Below the pieces are notes generated by a model. It made no database searches, was not told where the DNA came from, and saw only the letters and a program-made list of their open reading frames with translations. Of a stretch of DNA of 64,000 bases, positions 1-11,940 are shown piece after piece. The stretch covers positions 28,635,119 through 28,699,118 of the forward strand of contig NC_068350.1 in the NCBI RefSeq assembly GCF_014633365.1. The letters run 5' to 3'. Made by a program: the position numbers and the translations under genes. Source of the stretch: Diospyros lotus. Lineage: Eukaryota; Streptophyta; Magnoliopsida; Ericales; Ebenaceae. Numbering within the stretch: position 1 is the first letter of the stretch; the number at the start of each line of letters is the position of its first letter.

Positions 1-651
1 ACTTCTTGGGAGAATGCTCGATTGGGTGTATTTTTCCACATATGACAGCTCTTCGGGAGAGTTTACTCTCCTATGAGAACTTTCCTCCTAAGGGTGGTAA
101 CAGTTCTCTAAGAGAACTTCCTTTCCCAAGAGAACTCTCCTCTACGGATTGGGACCTTCTTCGGGAGAACTACCCCCCCCCCCCCGGGGAAAAGTTACAA
201 TAATGGATCCCTATTTTTGCCTTTAATTGAAAGTCAAAGGGAAGAGTATAATGAATGCATGGGAGTTATCCTGGAGAAGTTGCTAGGACTTGCTTCGGTC
301 TTATGCTCTAATTGCTTGGGATTGATGGTTCGGGAGAAGTTTTGAGGAGGATCACTACAACACCTAGGAGAAGGTTGTGAGGCATCAGGCTATCCGGAGA
401 AACTGTGTTTTCAATTTGACAAAGCTATGAGGTGTTTGTGTGCCCAAGAGAGAAGTGGACTTTACCCCCACAGAGAGTTACGCATGTAGTGATTATAGTG
501 TTGATTCACGTTCTAGGTGCAGGGTTTATAAATAGTAGGAGGTGCATCAATCTTCTTCTACTCCCATGTGTCCCAAAGCTTTTGTGACTCTACACCACTC
601 GAAGAACTTCTCTAGCACAATAGTCCCAAAGAACTCTCGTGACTTATTTGT
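1..651. other. Unassigned repeat-like sequence
   Basis: No gene is recognisable. The first 200 bases repeat the words GGGAGAAC, AGAGAACTT and CTCTCCT on both strands and end in a run of 13 C (173-185). The 65-residue frame at its start has no family resemblance. It abuts an LTR-like block, so a transposon origin is likely, but this is inference. Confidence 0.3.
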
Positions 652-1300
652 TGTTGAGCCAACTTATTTATATTAATTAAGTTTTGATGATTAACAAAAA
701 AAATATTTTTTAATTATATTAGTTATAATACCCAATTATTTTTGATTAATTTATAAAATATTTTTTCATAGTATATGTATTACCAAAAATATTATTTTTT
801 ATTAAAATTATTTTTAAGTAATTATAAAATGTATACAAGTTATATAAAAATATTTTTTCAAAATCTGGACAGAAAGTCGACTCTTAACTGTTGCTACAAT
901 GATTTAATGTTTGCTACAATATGCTATGGTGTAAGTTGACTCTTTGATCTCCAAAAGTCAACGATTAGGTTTTTGATCGTTGCTTTCATTCGAATGAGAG
1001 TCGACTTTCCCACTTTGAGAAGTCAACTTTTTGCCTAACGATAAGCTTTTTGACCATTGGAATAATGCTAAAAAATGCCTATAAGTACCCCCCAAACTCA
1101 TTTTTGGAGATCATTCATTACACATATTGCATATCCAAAGCATTCAAAAAATCCCAAATGCTCTCAAGTTAATTCAAGCAATTCGAGGCTCTCAAAATAT
1201 TATTACACATCAACCGAAGAGCCACAAGGCAAGAGGAGCCTCTCACTTCTTCTAATGGGAGGTACAACACTCGGCCTTGACTCCTCGATAAATACTTAGA
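652..1300 (+). mobile_element. LTR-like block, Copia type, plus orientation
   Basis: It starts with TGTTGAGCCAA, is AT-rich, and carries three to four AGTCGACT or AGTCAACT words (about 865-1030) followed by a possible TATA-like stretch. The start word recurs at 4721-4729 in the opposite orientation. The right boundary is not defined, and the Copia relic that follows is on the other strand, so this is probably a separate solo or truncated LTR. Confidence 0.45.
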
Positions 1301-1449
1301 GATCTTGTGGCATAACTTCAGGTTCGGGGAACCTTTCGCCAAGTTCTATTTTCCTTTTCTTGCCATCTTCTTGAATAAACTATTTTTCAAGAAAAATGAC
1401 ATTCCTACTAACAACTGCTTGTTGCAGTTAAGAAATATAGAATTTATAT

Positions 1450-3470
1450 CCTAAGGTATCCTTAGGAAAACTTACAAAACTACATTTTAAAGATCGTGTC
1501 TTAAGTTTTTTTGATTTAAGTTTTTCACAAAAGCCATACATCCCTAAACCTTAACATGTTTAAGACTAGGCTTCCTATTAAACCATATCTCATGTGGTGT
1601 TGTAGGAATTGGCTTTGAAAGAACTTTGTTTAGGATATATGTTGTAGTAAGAAATGTGTGACCCCACAGAAATATTGGTAAGTCAGAATAACTCAACATA
1701 CTTCAGACCATATCTAATAGAGTTTGATTTCTCTTTTTTGAAACTTCGTTTAATTGAGGTGTTCTTGGTGAAGTACGTTGTGAAATAATACTTGAGATCC
1801 TAAGAAAATTTTCAAACTTTTTACTAAGATATCCACCTCTACGATCTGATTGTAGGGCCTTTATCTTTTTACTAGTTTAATTTTTTACTTCAACTTTAAA
1901 GTCTTTGAACATTTCAAAAGATTCAAATGTATGTCTCATGAGATAAACAAATCCATATCTAGGCATATCATCTATAAAAGTTATGAAGTATTGATAACCT
2001 CATTGGGGCATTACATTAATGGGCCCACATACATCAGAATGTATGAGCCCCAATAGTTCTGTAACCCTAATCCCTTGTCCAACAAATGGTGACTTGGTCA
2101 TTTTGCCAAAGATACAAGATTCACACGTTGGATATGAGTTAGAACCTAATAGGCCTAAAAGCCCATCTTTCTCCAACTTAGTGATTCTATCATCCCCATA
2201 TTTGACTCAATCTATGATGCCACATAATTTTGGGATGTGAGTTATATCATGGTTTCTTATTATTATTTGACACACATAGATGTTTACTATCATCAACAAT
2301 CATATTCAAAATGTAAAGACCGTTGACAAAATTATCAATAGCAATCAATTTATTTCTACAATAAATTTCACAAATATTATTCTTAAAAAAAAATCATAAT
2401 TTTCTTTCACCAAGACAGGAATAGAAATAACTTTCTTAAATACTCCAGGTACACATAAACAATCATTTAAAACAAAATTATGTCCATGCGATAAAATTAA
2501 AGAAACAATGCCAATAGTCGTGGCTGCAACTCTTATCTTGTTCGTCACTTTTAGCACCATCTCATCATTCTAGAGTCTTTTACTTTGCTCCAAATCTTGT
2601 ATAAAAGCACAAACATGAGTTCTTGCTCCAGAATTTAGAATACATTAAGAAGAAGAATAAGCAATGGAAAAATACTCGTGAACTATCATCATACCTGGTG
2701 CTTCCTTCTTTAAGGAACTGAGATAATCTTTGCAGTTCCTCTTCCAGTGCTCATCCTTGCCACAATGGAAACACTTTCCTTTAGCAACAACTTTTCTCTT
2801 ATTCTTGTCAATCATCTTGGTTGCTTAGGTGACCTTCTTCTTTCCTTTCCCCTTCCTAGTCTTACTAGACGAGGACACGACCATCACAATGCCTGTCTTC
2901 ATGTTGCCCTAGGCTGTTACTAACATGTTCATAAGCTCCGCAGAAGAACACTTAATCTTGTTCATATAGAATTTTGAAATAAAACTCCCATACGAATCCA
3001 ACAAAGACTAAATGATCAGATATATCTGAAGATACAGATTCAACTTAACATCCAAGTCCTTCAACTTCTTCATCCAGGAGATCATTTTGAGAACATGGTC
3101 CCCAATTGATCCTCTAGGAGACATCTTTACCCGAAATAACGTTTTAGATATCTCATATCTTGCACTACGACTTTGCTCAACATACAACTCTTATAAGTGA
3201 GTAATAATCACATACGCATTCGGCATCTTATTATACTGTCGCTGCAACTCATTGCTCATAGAAGCCAGGATCTAACTCCTAGCGACAAGATCATCATCTC
3301 ACTACTTAGAGAGTGTGTCTTTCTCCTCCTGAGTGATGTGCTCAACGATCGACTCAGGGATAGGCACTTCCAAGACATATGTGATCTTTTCCAAGTTCAT
3401 AATCAATTTTAAATTTAGAAACTAGTCATTAAAGTTTGGTTCAGTTAGCCAATTCCTGTAAGAATTCTAG
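1450..3470 (-). mobile_element. Decayed Ty1/Copia gag-protease-integrase
   Basis: Read on the minus strand, the Copia order is visible in broken frames. Gag lies at about 3440-2690, including a zinc knuckle C-F-H-C-G-K-D-E-H-W-K-R-N-C near 2770-2730. The stretch before the protease/pre-integrase reads AATTIGIVSLILSHGH and LNDCLCVPGVFKKVIS (2560-2345). An integrase stretch around 1900-1480 includes KALQSDRRGGYLSKKFENFL and a degenerate TPQLNEVSKKRNQTLLDMV. Many stops and frameshifts break it, and reverse transcriptase and RNase H are absent. Family known: LTR retrotransposon polyprotein. This copy cannot encode a functional product. Confidence 0.85.
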
Positions 3471-3659
3471 CAAGTGAGTGTAGTTAAGCCATTTGATATA
3501 TTTGTAGAAAATAAGTAGATTATTAGATACTAGGAGGCCACTCATAATCCACAATTAAAGTGATTATAATGCAATCCTAAGTCCAATAATCTTGGACAAA
3601 TATGGATATGAATACAATGAAAATAATAAGGCAAATGAACAAATATAATGATACAATTT

Positions 3660-4729
3660 TTACCACACTTGGAGAGAATGTCTCATTTGTTTTGGGCTCC
3701 AAAGATTTTACTTTAAGATTGAGCCTTGGATTGCTTGAAATGGATGCTTGAGATCTTGAGTATGCTTTAGGATGATAGATCTTGATAGTGCATTAGCCTT
3801 ATTTAGAAATCTTTTGAAGATATATATACTTGAGCTTCCAACGGATCTGTAACGGTTAGAAAAATCCAACCGTTGGAGTCTGACAGTCGACTGTGTGACA
3901 CCCATAGTCGACTCTCATTGGCCTACAATCAACTCCCATTCGACTGGCCAAAACCTACTATTGGCTACCTTGACTCTGCATAACACACAGTCGACTGTCC
4001 TTTACTAAGAGTCGACTCTCAGTCTAGATTTTTAGAAAAATAAAGATTTGCTTGATAATAGAATACGTAGCATGAATATATTACAACATATTTATATTTC
4101 TTTAGTTTAAGTAAAAAAGTGAACATTTACTTTAATACATAAATGTAAATAAGAAAGTACCCCCCATTTGGATTTAATAAAAATATCTAAAAAATTAAAA
4201 TCAATAACAACAAGAAAGTAGAATTTTGCTTAATTTATATTTTAACTTCTATTTACTTTAATACGTAAATGTAAATAAGAAAGTATCCCTCATTTGGATT
4301 CAATAAAAATATCTAAAAAATCAAAATCAATAACAACAATAAAGTAGAATTTTGATTTTAGTACAAATTCGGGATTTGACGATTTTACAACCTTCAAAAT
4401 ACATACCTTCTATTATTTGAAAAATTCAGTAAAATTTATTTTAACAATAATGAATATTAGCTATCAAAATATTGGGAGATAATTTTTTAAAATGAAAATA
4501 TTTTCTTATATGTCCCTTATAGTGTGCTAATATTCCACTTAGAACAAATAACATTTCTTGGTTCATTTTGATACACAAAATACTATAATACTTAAATTAT
4601 ACTTTCCAACATAAGACATATCAAAATTTCATTAGGGGATTTAAATATACCAAAAATAATTTTACTAAAATTATATTTTATTAAATATCAAAATACACAC
4701 TAGGTTGATTGGAGCAATTTGGCTCAACA
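3660..4729 (-). mobile_element. Probable 5' LTR of the decayed Copia relic
   Basis: On the minus strand it begins TGTTGAGCCAA at 4729 and lies upstream of the gag relic. It contains a cluster of AGTCGACT-type words (3890-4025) and TATATATAC around 3820. The inner boundary is approximate, and I found no clear primer-binding site next to it. Confidence 0.5.
4125..4360. repeat. Tandem duplication, about 126-bp unit, two copies
   Basis: Copy 1 (4125-4250) and copy 2 (4251-4360) both start ATTTACTTTAATAC and share AATGTAAATAAGAAAGTA and ATCTAAAAAAT. They differ by a handful of substitutions and the end of copy 2 drifts away. The repeat lies inside the putative LTR. Confidence 0.85.
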
Positions 4730-4742
4730 AGATACATATGAT

Positions 4743-4802
4743 CGTCCTTAATTATAACGACCATATAGTATTCGTCCTTGATTATAACGACCATATAGTA
4801 TT
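4743..4802. repeat. 30-bp tandem duplication
   Basis: Two adjacent copies of CGTCCTTRATTATAACGACC followed by ATATAGTATT, with one substitution between them. Confidence 0.9.
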
Positions 4803-6420
4803 TTTGATAACCTAATCTACCAATGCACAAAATATCCATGACATTTTAGGTCTAAGGACTAATTGTACATTCGTAGTTAATATTGAATTATTGACCTGTA
4901 AGATAAAATCCATGTGATTTAATGTTAACAGTTCCGTTTAGTAAACTTGTTCCTATAACGAGCACCCACTCATCTTCCTTCTATATCTTATATAGAATGG
5001 TACGAAACTCACTAACCTTATCTTTTAGTAACTCATACTGAATAAAAAGAAAGACGATATGCCGGTCTTTACGAGTTGCAACTATATGTCACACTTATAG
5101 CATAACGTACTGTGAATTAAACGTCACAGTTATTCTTAACATTTAAGAATGATATATCCACTTTTTATTACACTAAAAGACATTTGTATGTTTAATTCAA
5201 ACCATATTGTAATTTAAATTAAATATAAAATTTGTCATTAAATTGAATTTAAAGAGTTATAAGATTAAACCTTTTTATCACTAGAATTGATCTTAAAGAC
5301 TTAAATAGGAGTGATAGTCCAATAACTTTATTGCGAGTGATGAGAGAAAAAATAAAATAAAATAAAATAAAATTTAGAACCAAAATTAACCCTCCTTTTA
5401 TTTTATCATAAAAATAATTTTTATATGAAATGATTTAGGATAGATTAAAAAAACTTAATTTTTAGATTTATTATAATTTTATAATTAATTTTTAATTTTG
5501 ATAATTTATTCACTGAATTTATAAGGTTATTACAGTTATAGAATGCCATAATAACGGTTAACTTTTATCATTAAAGGAAGACTTAGTAGTTTTTTACGTG
5601 AAAAGTGAGCAAAGCTATCGATTTAGTGGTTGAAGGAAGTTGATTGAAAGTTAATGTCCAATCACCAATCATATTTCTTAAATGTTTCAAGTTGAACATT
5701 TTTTAAAAGAATTAAATCAAACACCATGCTGTTTGATTTGAAATTCAAACAAGACATGCCCCTTAGTGACACACACACTCAACCCATGTAGGGACCGTGC
5801 CATTCGCTTTTGATAGAGGGGGCTTTACCGAAGGCAAATGATTGAGTGGCAGATTAAGTTTTGTAAATTAAATCAACAATATTCAATAAATCAGTCAAAA
5901 ATATTTTTATTCTTAACTTTAATAGTGCATGTGAGTTAATAAAAGGTGAAAAATGATGTCGTGATGTTAATTTTTTAAAACTAAATATGGTTAAATTAGT
6001 GTTCTTTAAATAAAAATAAAAATAAAATATAAAAGATGATAAAAATTCTTGAGTCCAACACTTTTGTTGGAAAAGATAAATCGTGAAATGTATTTTAAAA
6101 AAATTAGAATTCGAATTCTTAACTCCTTCAAATGATATCAACATATTATAATCCGTTATTTAACATCTAAATTATGCCCACAATAATCATAAAAACTCTT
6201 GTCAATTGAAAATGTTGGATTTAAACGTGTATGGTGTGAATTAGTAGATTTGAAGAAGCACATTGACATTGCTAATAAGGCAGTCCTCCTAAGGTAGGGT
6301 TAAAAGTCAAAATTGGTTCCCTCCCCTGCCTACTCTATTTTATCCCTACCTTTTGGCCTTTTGGACGGATAAAACGAACGTTACGCTTTATTGGTAATCC
6401 CGTCACTATTCAATCCCAAC
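4803..6420. other. AT-rich intergenic DNA upstream of the WEB gene
   Basis: No gene is seen. It contains an (AAAAT)n microsatellite around 5347-5373. The minus-strand 96-residue frame at 5854-6144 is low-complexity and matches no family I recognise. The proximal promoter of the following gene should lie in the last few hundred bases, but I could not fix a TATA box. Confidence 0.5.
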
Positions 6421-6480
6421 GTCTCTCTCTATCTCTCACTCCCCCCCCCCCCTCTCCCCCTTGTCTCTAGGACTAGGAGC
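6421..6480 (+). promoter_or_regulatory. Pyrimidine-rich 5' leader of the WEB gene
   Basis: A CT-rich stretch (CTCTCTCTATCTCTCACT followed by a run of C) lies about 100-150 bases before the start codon. Such pyrimidine tracts are common around plant transcription starts and 5' leaders. No transcript evidence is available, so the role is inferred from position. Confidence 0.35.
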
Positions 6481-6574
6481 CTACCAGTGCAACGACAAAG
6501 TTCACGGATCCATCATCGTTCATCTGAGTCGGGAGAAGGTTTTCTAGGGTTTGAGTTTGTCGGTTTCGAATTCG

Positions 6575-9500
6575 ATGGCTGCCGAGGCCTTGGACTGCGG
6601 TGTTCGTCTGGTTTCTGAACCATCGGAAACCCTAACGACTACTGCAGTAGAAGTAGACTCCCTTCCACCACCAGCAGGAGCAGAAGAAACTAAGGTTACT
6701 ACTGGCCTTCGCGGAACCGCTACCCCGAACGAAAGCGATCCAGGCGGTTCGAGGAACAAGAAGATGGAGAATCCGAGGGCTGAAATCGACACTTCGGCCC
6801 CCTTCGAGTCGGTCAAGGAGGCCGCCACTCGGTTCGGCGGCTTCGGTTTCTGGCGACCCCGTTCCCACCACAAGCCCTCCGAATCTCAGGTCTGTGCGTG
6901 CTTGTGTGTGTAGTATTGAGGCCTTAGCTGTAGGGGGCCTTGAACTGCTATAAGTTATGAATTTCGTTTTCATTCTACATGTAAATTTGATTATTCTGCC
7001 TCTTGTTTATATATATATATATATATATTGGAATAGGGTTCCGAGCCTTTCGGGTACATTGTGCATTCTCGCAATTTCTTTCTTCTTTTTTGTTTTTTCT
7101 CTTTTGATTCTCTTCTGCTTGGATTTTGCTTATGTTTGACCAAGTGTCCCTCGTCAAAGAAAGGTTTGATTTTTTAATAAATAAATACGACTCTATTTAT
7201 GATTGCAGCTACTTTTTTTATTCAGCGTGGCCTTCCGTTTGTTGATCTGATTCTTTTTTTGGTTCTTAAGTTTACTTACTAATTGCTTCTTTTTGTTTTT
7301 CAGAGTTTTTTCACGTTGCAATGCTGTACGGCTTCACAATATTCTTCATTTGCATCAGCGCATCTTCATTTGCAATAGTCTTCTGATTCTGATTTTTTTT
7401 CTGTTTGACGTATATTCGCAAGCTGCAGTAGGAGTATTAATCTCTGTTTCTCCATGTAAACGAGTTATAAATCTCATTTGTAACTTCCAATTTTTGGTTA
7501 CATTCAGAAATATGTAAAGAAAGTCATAATGGACTCTGCAGGACCTAGGATCAAGCTTAGCAGGGGATTTTTGCTGAGTTTGGCTGTTTGACTCTAGCTT
7601 TTGAAATACATAAATTAAAATTTACCCAAAAACAACCTTGAATCTTGATAAACTACAATTATTTGTACTATCCAAAATGTGTAATTTATTCTTCCATTGG
7701 GGTGTTCTTGTTCTCACCAAATAATTTGTTAATCAGACACTACCTAATTGTTATTCCACTCTGCAGTTGCATTGTTATAGGAAATCTGATTTATTTTGAT
7801 TTTGGTTTTTCATTTCAGCTTTTATTTTTATTAAGATATGTTTAAATTTCTCTAGATTTTAGCTTTATCTTTAGTAAGATTTCATTATCTTTTGTTTTTA
7901 ATAACATGCATTAGTATTTTAATCAGTAGGCGATTGATTTGGAATATGGTTGAGGTTTTGTCCCTTTGATGAATTCTCCCTTTCCCACTCCTTGCGGCCC
8001 CGCATTGCGTGGTTTGCCTTTCAACCCTATGATTTTTTGGAACTCTGTTGCATATTTTTTTAGTACCAACACTTCTGCAGTAAATGTGGATAGAGTAGCA
8101 GTACTCTCCTGGTTTTTATTTTCTTATGAAGACTTATATTTGTTCCACTAAAAACATAAACAATCAAACACATATCCTTCCCCCGCCCAACACACACGTG
8201 CAACAGAAAAGGTATCCCATAAGCTGCTTGTAGTCATCATAATTGCCATCTTATGTACTATCCAATATGTTGAATAGTAATCTGGTTCTCTGATATGTTT
8301 AAAGCCTACCTTGGCTGTGAAACTATAGATGATCATGAACACCCTAAAAATGTTTTTCTAGCTCCCCATCTTTTCTTTCATCTCCTTGTTACAGCTGTTG
8401 CCTCTGCTCATTCTTTATTTGGATGATAATACTTCATTTTTCTTTGGTACACGGCTTACATTTGGCACACGGCTTACATTTGGCACATGGCATACATTTT
8501 TCTAAATGATTGTTCCTGTGATATTTTGTAAATGGCATCCTCCAGGTTACAGGCTAGAGTAACTATTTTGTTTCTTTTACATTGGAGCCTTGCATGTTCT
8601 TATAAACCCAATTGTGACTATCTTAATCCAGTGCATGATGATTATTTTTTTTAGGATTTTTCTTTTACCTAAAATCAATATGCAGTCTATGAGGTGAACT
8701 TCCTTTGCAGTTAAGTGCTACTGCTGCCACAGTAGATTTAGGAACAGATGGCCCCTCTCTAGAAGAATGAAATGTAAATCTGTTTCTGGAATGGTTGACC
8801 TTTGCGTCAACTTCTTAATTTTTCAAATTGTAACCCCATTCCATGAACATTCTGTTGGGTCCACTTTCCTCCATAAGTAAAAGATAATCCTTACCCAAAA
8901 TCTATTTTTATAATTTTTGTTTAGATTTGAGGACCCTTGTTCTATACTAAAGACCAGCTAAATGTTAACGCAGGCTAAATGCTAGTAGAATTTCCTTCAT
9001 TTGATTTTATGTTGATTTTTTCTGCACTAGTTGATGGCTGACAAGCTGTTGATCAATGGCAGTATTACATTGAAGCGGTTGACATTGCCAAAGTGGAGGA
9101 ACGGACTTCAGAATTGGAGAAAGATCTTATTGCAAAAGAAAGAGAAACACTCGATGTCTTGAAAGAACTGGAAACAACTAAAACAATTGTAGAAGAACTA
9201 AAGCTAAAGTTACAGAAAGAAGCCTCAGAAGTGAATGTAGCCTCCAATCCAAATTTAGATGCTAAGAATGTAAATCCCGGTGTTGAAGTAACAGAAAAAA
9301 GGAATCATCAGAATCCCGATGGTGGTATCCAGGATCCTTCTAATGCTTTCAGCCTCTGCCCCTCTTCAGCTCCGGGATTCATCTTAATGGAATTGAAACA
9401 AGCCAAGTTGAACCTTACTAAAACCACAAACGATCTGGCTGACATTCGTGCCACTGTTGAATCCTTTAACAAGAAGATAGAGAAGGAAAGACTTTCACTT

Positions 9501-10643
9501 GAAAGGACTCGGGAGAGGTTATCCTTAAATTCCTCAAAAATTTCATCACTCGAGGAAGAGCTGAAAACAGCAAAAATGAAGCTACAAGTGGCTCAAGATG
9601 CTGAAGCTATAGCTGATTCAGATAATCCCATCAGTATATCAAGCGAACTTCAACGATTGAGTTCTGAGACAGAACAATACAAGAAAATGGGAGAAGCAGC
9701 AAAGTCAGAAGTTTTAAGAGCAATGACTGAGATTGAACAGACAAAAACTAGGATTAAAACTGCTGAAATTAGATTGGTTGCAGCCAAGAAAATGAAGGCA
9801 GCTGCTAGAGCCACTGAAGCTGTTGCTCTTGCTGAGATCAAGGCCCTATCAAGCAGTGAAGTCCTTGCTGAAGCTAACCAACTGAAGCCTGAGCAATCAA
9901 GTAATGAAGTCTTCTCTGAAGCTAACCAACCAAAGCCTGAACAGGTTACTCTTTCATTTGATGAATATTCATCTCTAACCTCAGAAGCTCGAGATGCAGA
10001 GGAAGCTTCTAACAGGAAAGTAATTGATGCCATGCTTCTGGTTGATGAAGCAAATTTATCAAAATTGGAGATTTTGAAGAGGGTAGAAGAAGCTACAAAG
10101 GAAGTCAAAAACAGCAAGGTGGTCTTGGAAGAGGCTCTGAACAGAGTGGGGGCTGCAAATAGAGCAAAATTGGGAGTTGAAGAGGCTCTAAGGAAATGGA
10201 GGTCTGAACATGGTCAAAAAAGACGTTCGGTGCAGAAATCTACCAAGTTCAAGAATTCTTACCCTTCTCAGCTCCGGAAAGACTCTCATCTGCTTGATGT
10301 AAATGGATCGAGTCTTGTTGATGATGACACAAAGCCAGTGTTGAGGCCAACCCTGTCCATTGGGCAAATACTAAGCAGGAAGCTGCTTCTGACTGAAGAA
10401 TTTGAGAATGGATTGCAGGTAGAAAAAGGTTCATTTAAACGAAAGATTTCACTAGGTCAAATGCTTAACAGACCCAATGGTGATGCATCCTCTATGTGGA
10501 AGGCTGAGAGGGAAAGCAGCCTCAAGCAGCTGCCTGTCAAGAGAAAGAAGTTTGGGTTTGCTAGGCTCTCGGTCCTTGTGAGGAAACAAAGTAAGAAAAA
10601 GAAGAAGCCAAGTCCTAATCCGCTATGCCGGGGCGGGTATTAG
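6575..10643 (+). CDS. WEB family coiled-coil protein (DUF827), two exons
   Basis: Join 6575-6889 and 9063-10643 gives 631 residues. Exon 1 ends TCT-CAG before GT at 6890 and exon 2 starts TAT-TAC after AG at 9061-9062. Both are phase 0, so the reading frame continues. Residues about 69-93 (AEIDTSAPFESVKEAATRF then GGFGFW) are the conserved N-terminal WEB signature, and SELEKDLIAKERETLDVLKE opens the long coiled coil, which runs to about residue 480. The C-terminus is basic (QLPVKRKKFGFARLSVLVRK, then KKKKK) and has two similar motifs, LSIGQILSRK and ISLGQMLNR. The best resemblance is to the At2g38370-like branch of the WEB family. WEB1 and PMI2 in this family act in chloroplast photorelocation, but the role of this branch is not something the sequence shows. 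The start is the first in-frame ATG before the signature. No internal stop or frameshift was seen. Confidence 0.93.
6890..9062 (+). other. Intron of the WEB-family gene
   Basis: GT at 6890-6891 and AG at 9061-9062 bound 2173 bases of T-rich sequence typical of a plant intron. It holds a TA microsatellite at about 7008-7028. No transposon ORF is evident in it. An earlier AG at 9044-9045 would put exon 2 out of frame, and one at 9029-9030 runs into a stop. Confidence 0.85.
8443..8496. repeat. 18-bp tandem repeat, three copies, in the WEB intron
   Basis: The unit TTTGGYACACGGCTTACA is repeated directly three times. The third copy is diverged (ACATGGCATACA). Confidence 0.85.
9849..9944 (+). repeat. 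In-frame 48-bp duplication in the WEB coding sequence
   Basis: Codons for SSSEVLAEANQLKPEQ and SSNEVFSEANQPKPEQ are adjacent (about residues 368-399). The unit is 16 codons, so the frame is kept. It sits in a Glu/Pro/Gln-rich break in the coiled coil. Confidence 0.9.
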
Positions 10644-11369
10644 TCCATTGCTTCAGATCTAGAACTGACTCCATAGTTTTATCTTTTTTCTTTTTGGTTG
10701 TTTGATTTATTCGTCCCCTGTGATTGTTTACTTGATGGCGTTTTTGAGTGTCCTCTTTGACTTAGGTGGCTAGTCATGCCTTTCCCTATGTTTATTATGG
10801 ATGTATGGCAGTTATTTTCCACTTGCCTGATTGCCAAATGATGGAGTATGGAATTCTAGTATCAAAAGGTTGGTGCACTCTCTGGAATGGACTGTTCCAT
10901 TTGGTGTATGTGTTCTGAATAGTTGGTGTTTGTGTCTTCTGCTAGATGAGCAGTTGGTGTATGTGAGGAGATATATATTCTTTGGCTTATTTGCCTCTCT
11001 GGTCCCTAAACTATAACTCTCAACTAATAGTTATAACAGTTACATTTTTTTTTTTTGGCATTAGTCGTTACAGACAGGAAAAGGAGCAACTCCGTGAGAT
11101 GTCTAAGGGAGATCAAACATGTTGGAATTATGATGCATAATCACGTGCATTATATTAAACATCACAAAGATAAGTACCTAGTTAATGCAGAAGGCAGGTC
11201 TTTAAGCCTTCTTTTACCGTTAGCCTCCTTATTGATTCTGGTCAAGCTTGTAATCACAATATAGAGAACACATTCCTAGCACAATTCACATACTGGCAAC
11301 ACTCTTGATATTGCATATTTCACTGTTTATATGATGTCTCTGATATTTTGAGTCCCAGACGTTTTGCAG
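10644..11369 (+). other. 3' flank of the WEB-family gene
   Basis: T-rich sequence after the stop codon, likely the 3' UTR and intergenic DNA. I see no convincing gene. The short frames at 10831-11016 and 11055-11264 show no domain. A polyadenylation site cannot be fixed from the sequence alone. Confidence 0.45.
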
Positions 11370-11935
11370 AGGGCTATAATTATAGGGGAGAAAACTTTAA
11401 TTGATAAGATTTAGGAGATTAAGATCAACTACAATTTTATTTTCAATTTTATCTCACTTAGAGATAATATCCTGTTATCAAATTAAGTAAAGAATTTATC
11501 TCATCCAATCTCAACCTAGTCGACCCAGTCGAGAGCTTGACATATAGAGTCAACTCTCACTCATAAAAGTTGACTTCTGAGACCGAAAAATAAAAATGAA
11601 CAAAAAAATGCAATGCAAATTAACAATATTTGCATCTAACCAATAAAATGCCATTCCTTGAAAGATTTTTGGAATAAATCAAGCTCCAAATGAACACCTC
11701 AACAAGATCCGTTAATATTTAAGAAATTTTTACAAAATGTTTGAAACCAAAAAGAGAGACCCATTTTATTAGAAGACAAGATATTGTAACAATGGAGGAA
11801 ACAAAGTGTGCTCAAAATTGAGAGATAATTAATAAGAACTTGCATAAGAAAATGAGATGCAAGGAGAACTTACCTTAATGATGCTCGAATCAAGAGAAGT
11901 AGAAATATCCAATCACAATATATGGCCCTCACCCA
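11370..11935. mobile_element. LTR-like flank interrupted by the solo LTR
   Basis: It contains AGTCGACC, CAGTCGAG, AGTCAACTC and AGTTGACTTC words (11515-11580) like those in the LTR blocks at 0.9 and 3.9 kb. It has no coding potential. Assignment to a transposon is inference from these words and its position. Confidence 0.35.
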
Positions 11936-11940
11936 GGTCC

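Noticed and set aside
6544..6973. Minus-strand ORFs of 109 and 113 codons
   Set aside because: They are antisense shadows of WEB exon 1, whose frame is supported by a conserved family signature.
9031..9092. Alternative WEB exon 2 starts after AG at 9030 or 9045
   Set aside because: The first runs into an in-frame TGA at 9039. The second is phase 2 and cannot join exon 1 in frame. The AG at 9062 fits phase and family sequence.
9650..10117. 155-codon minus-strand ORF
   Set aside because: Antisense shadow of the WEB coiled-coil exon.
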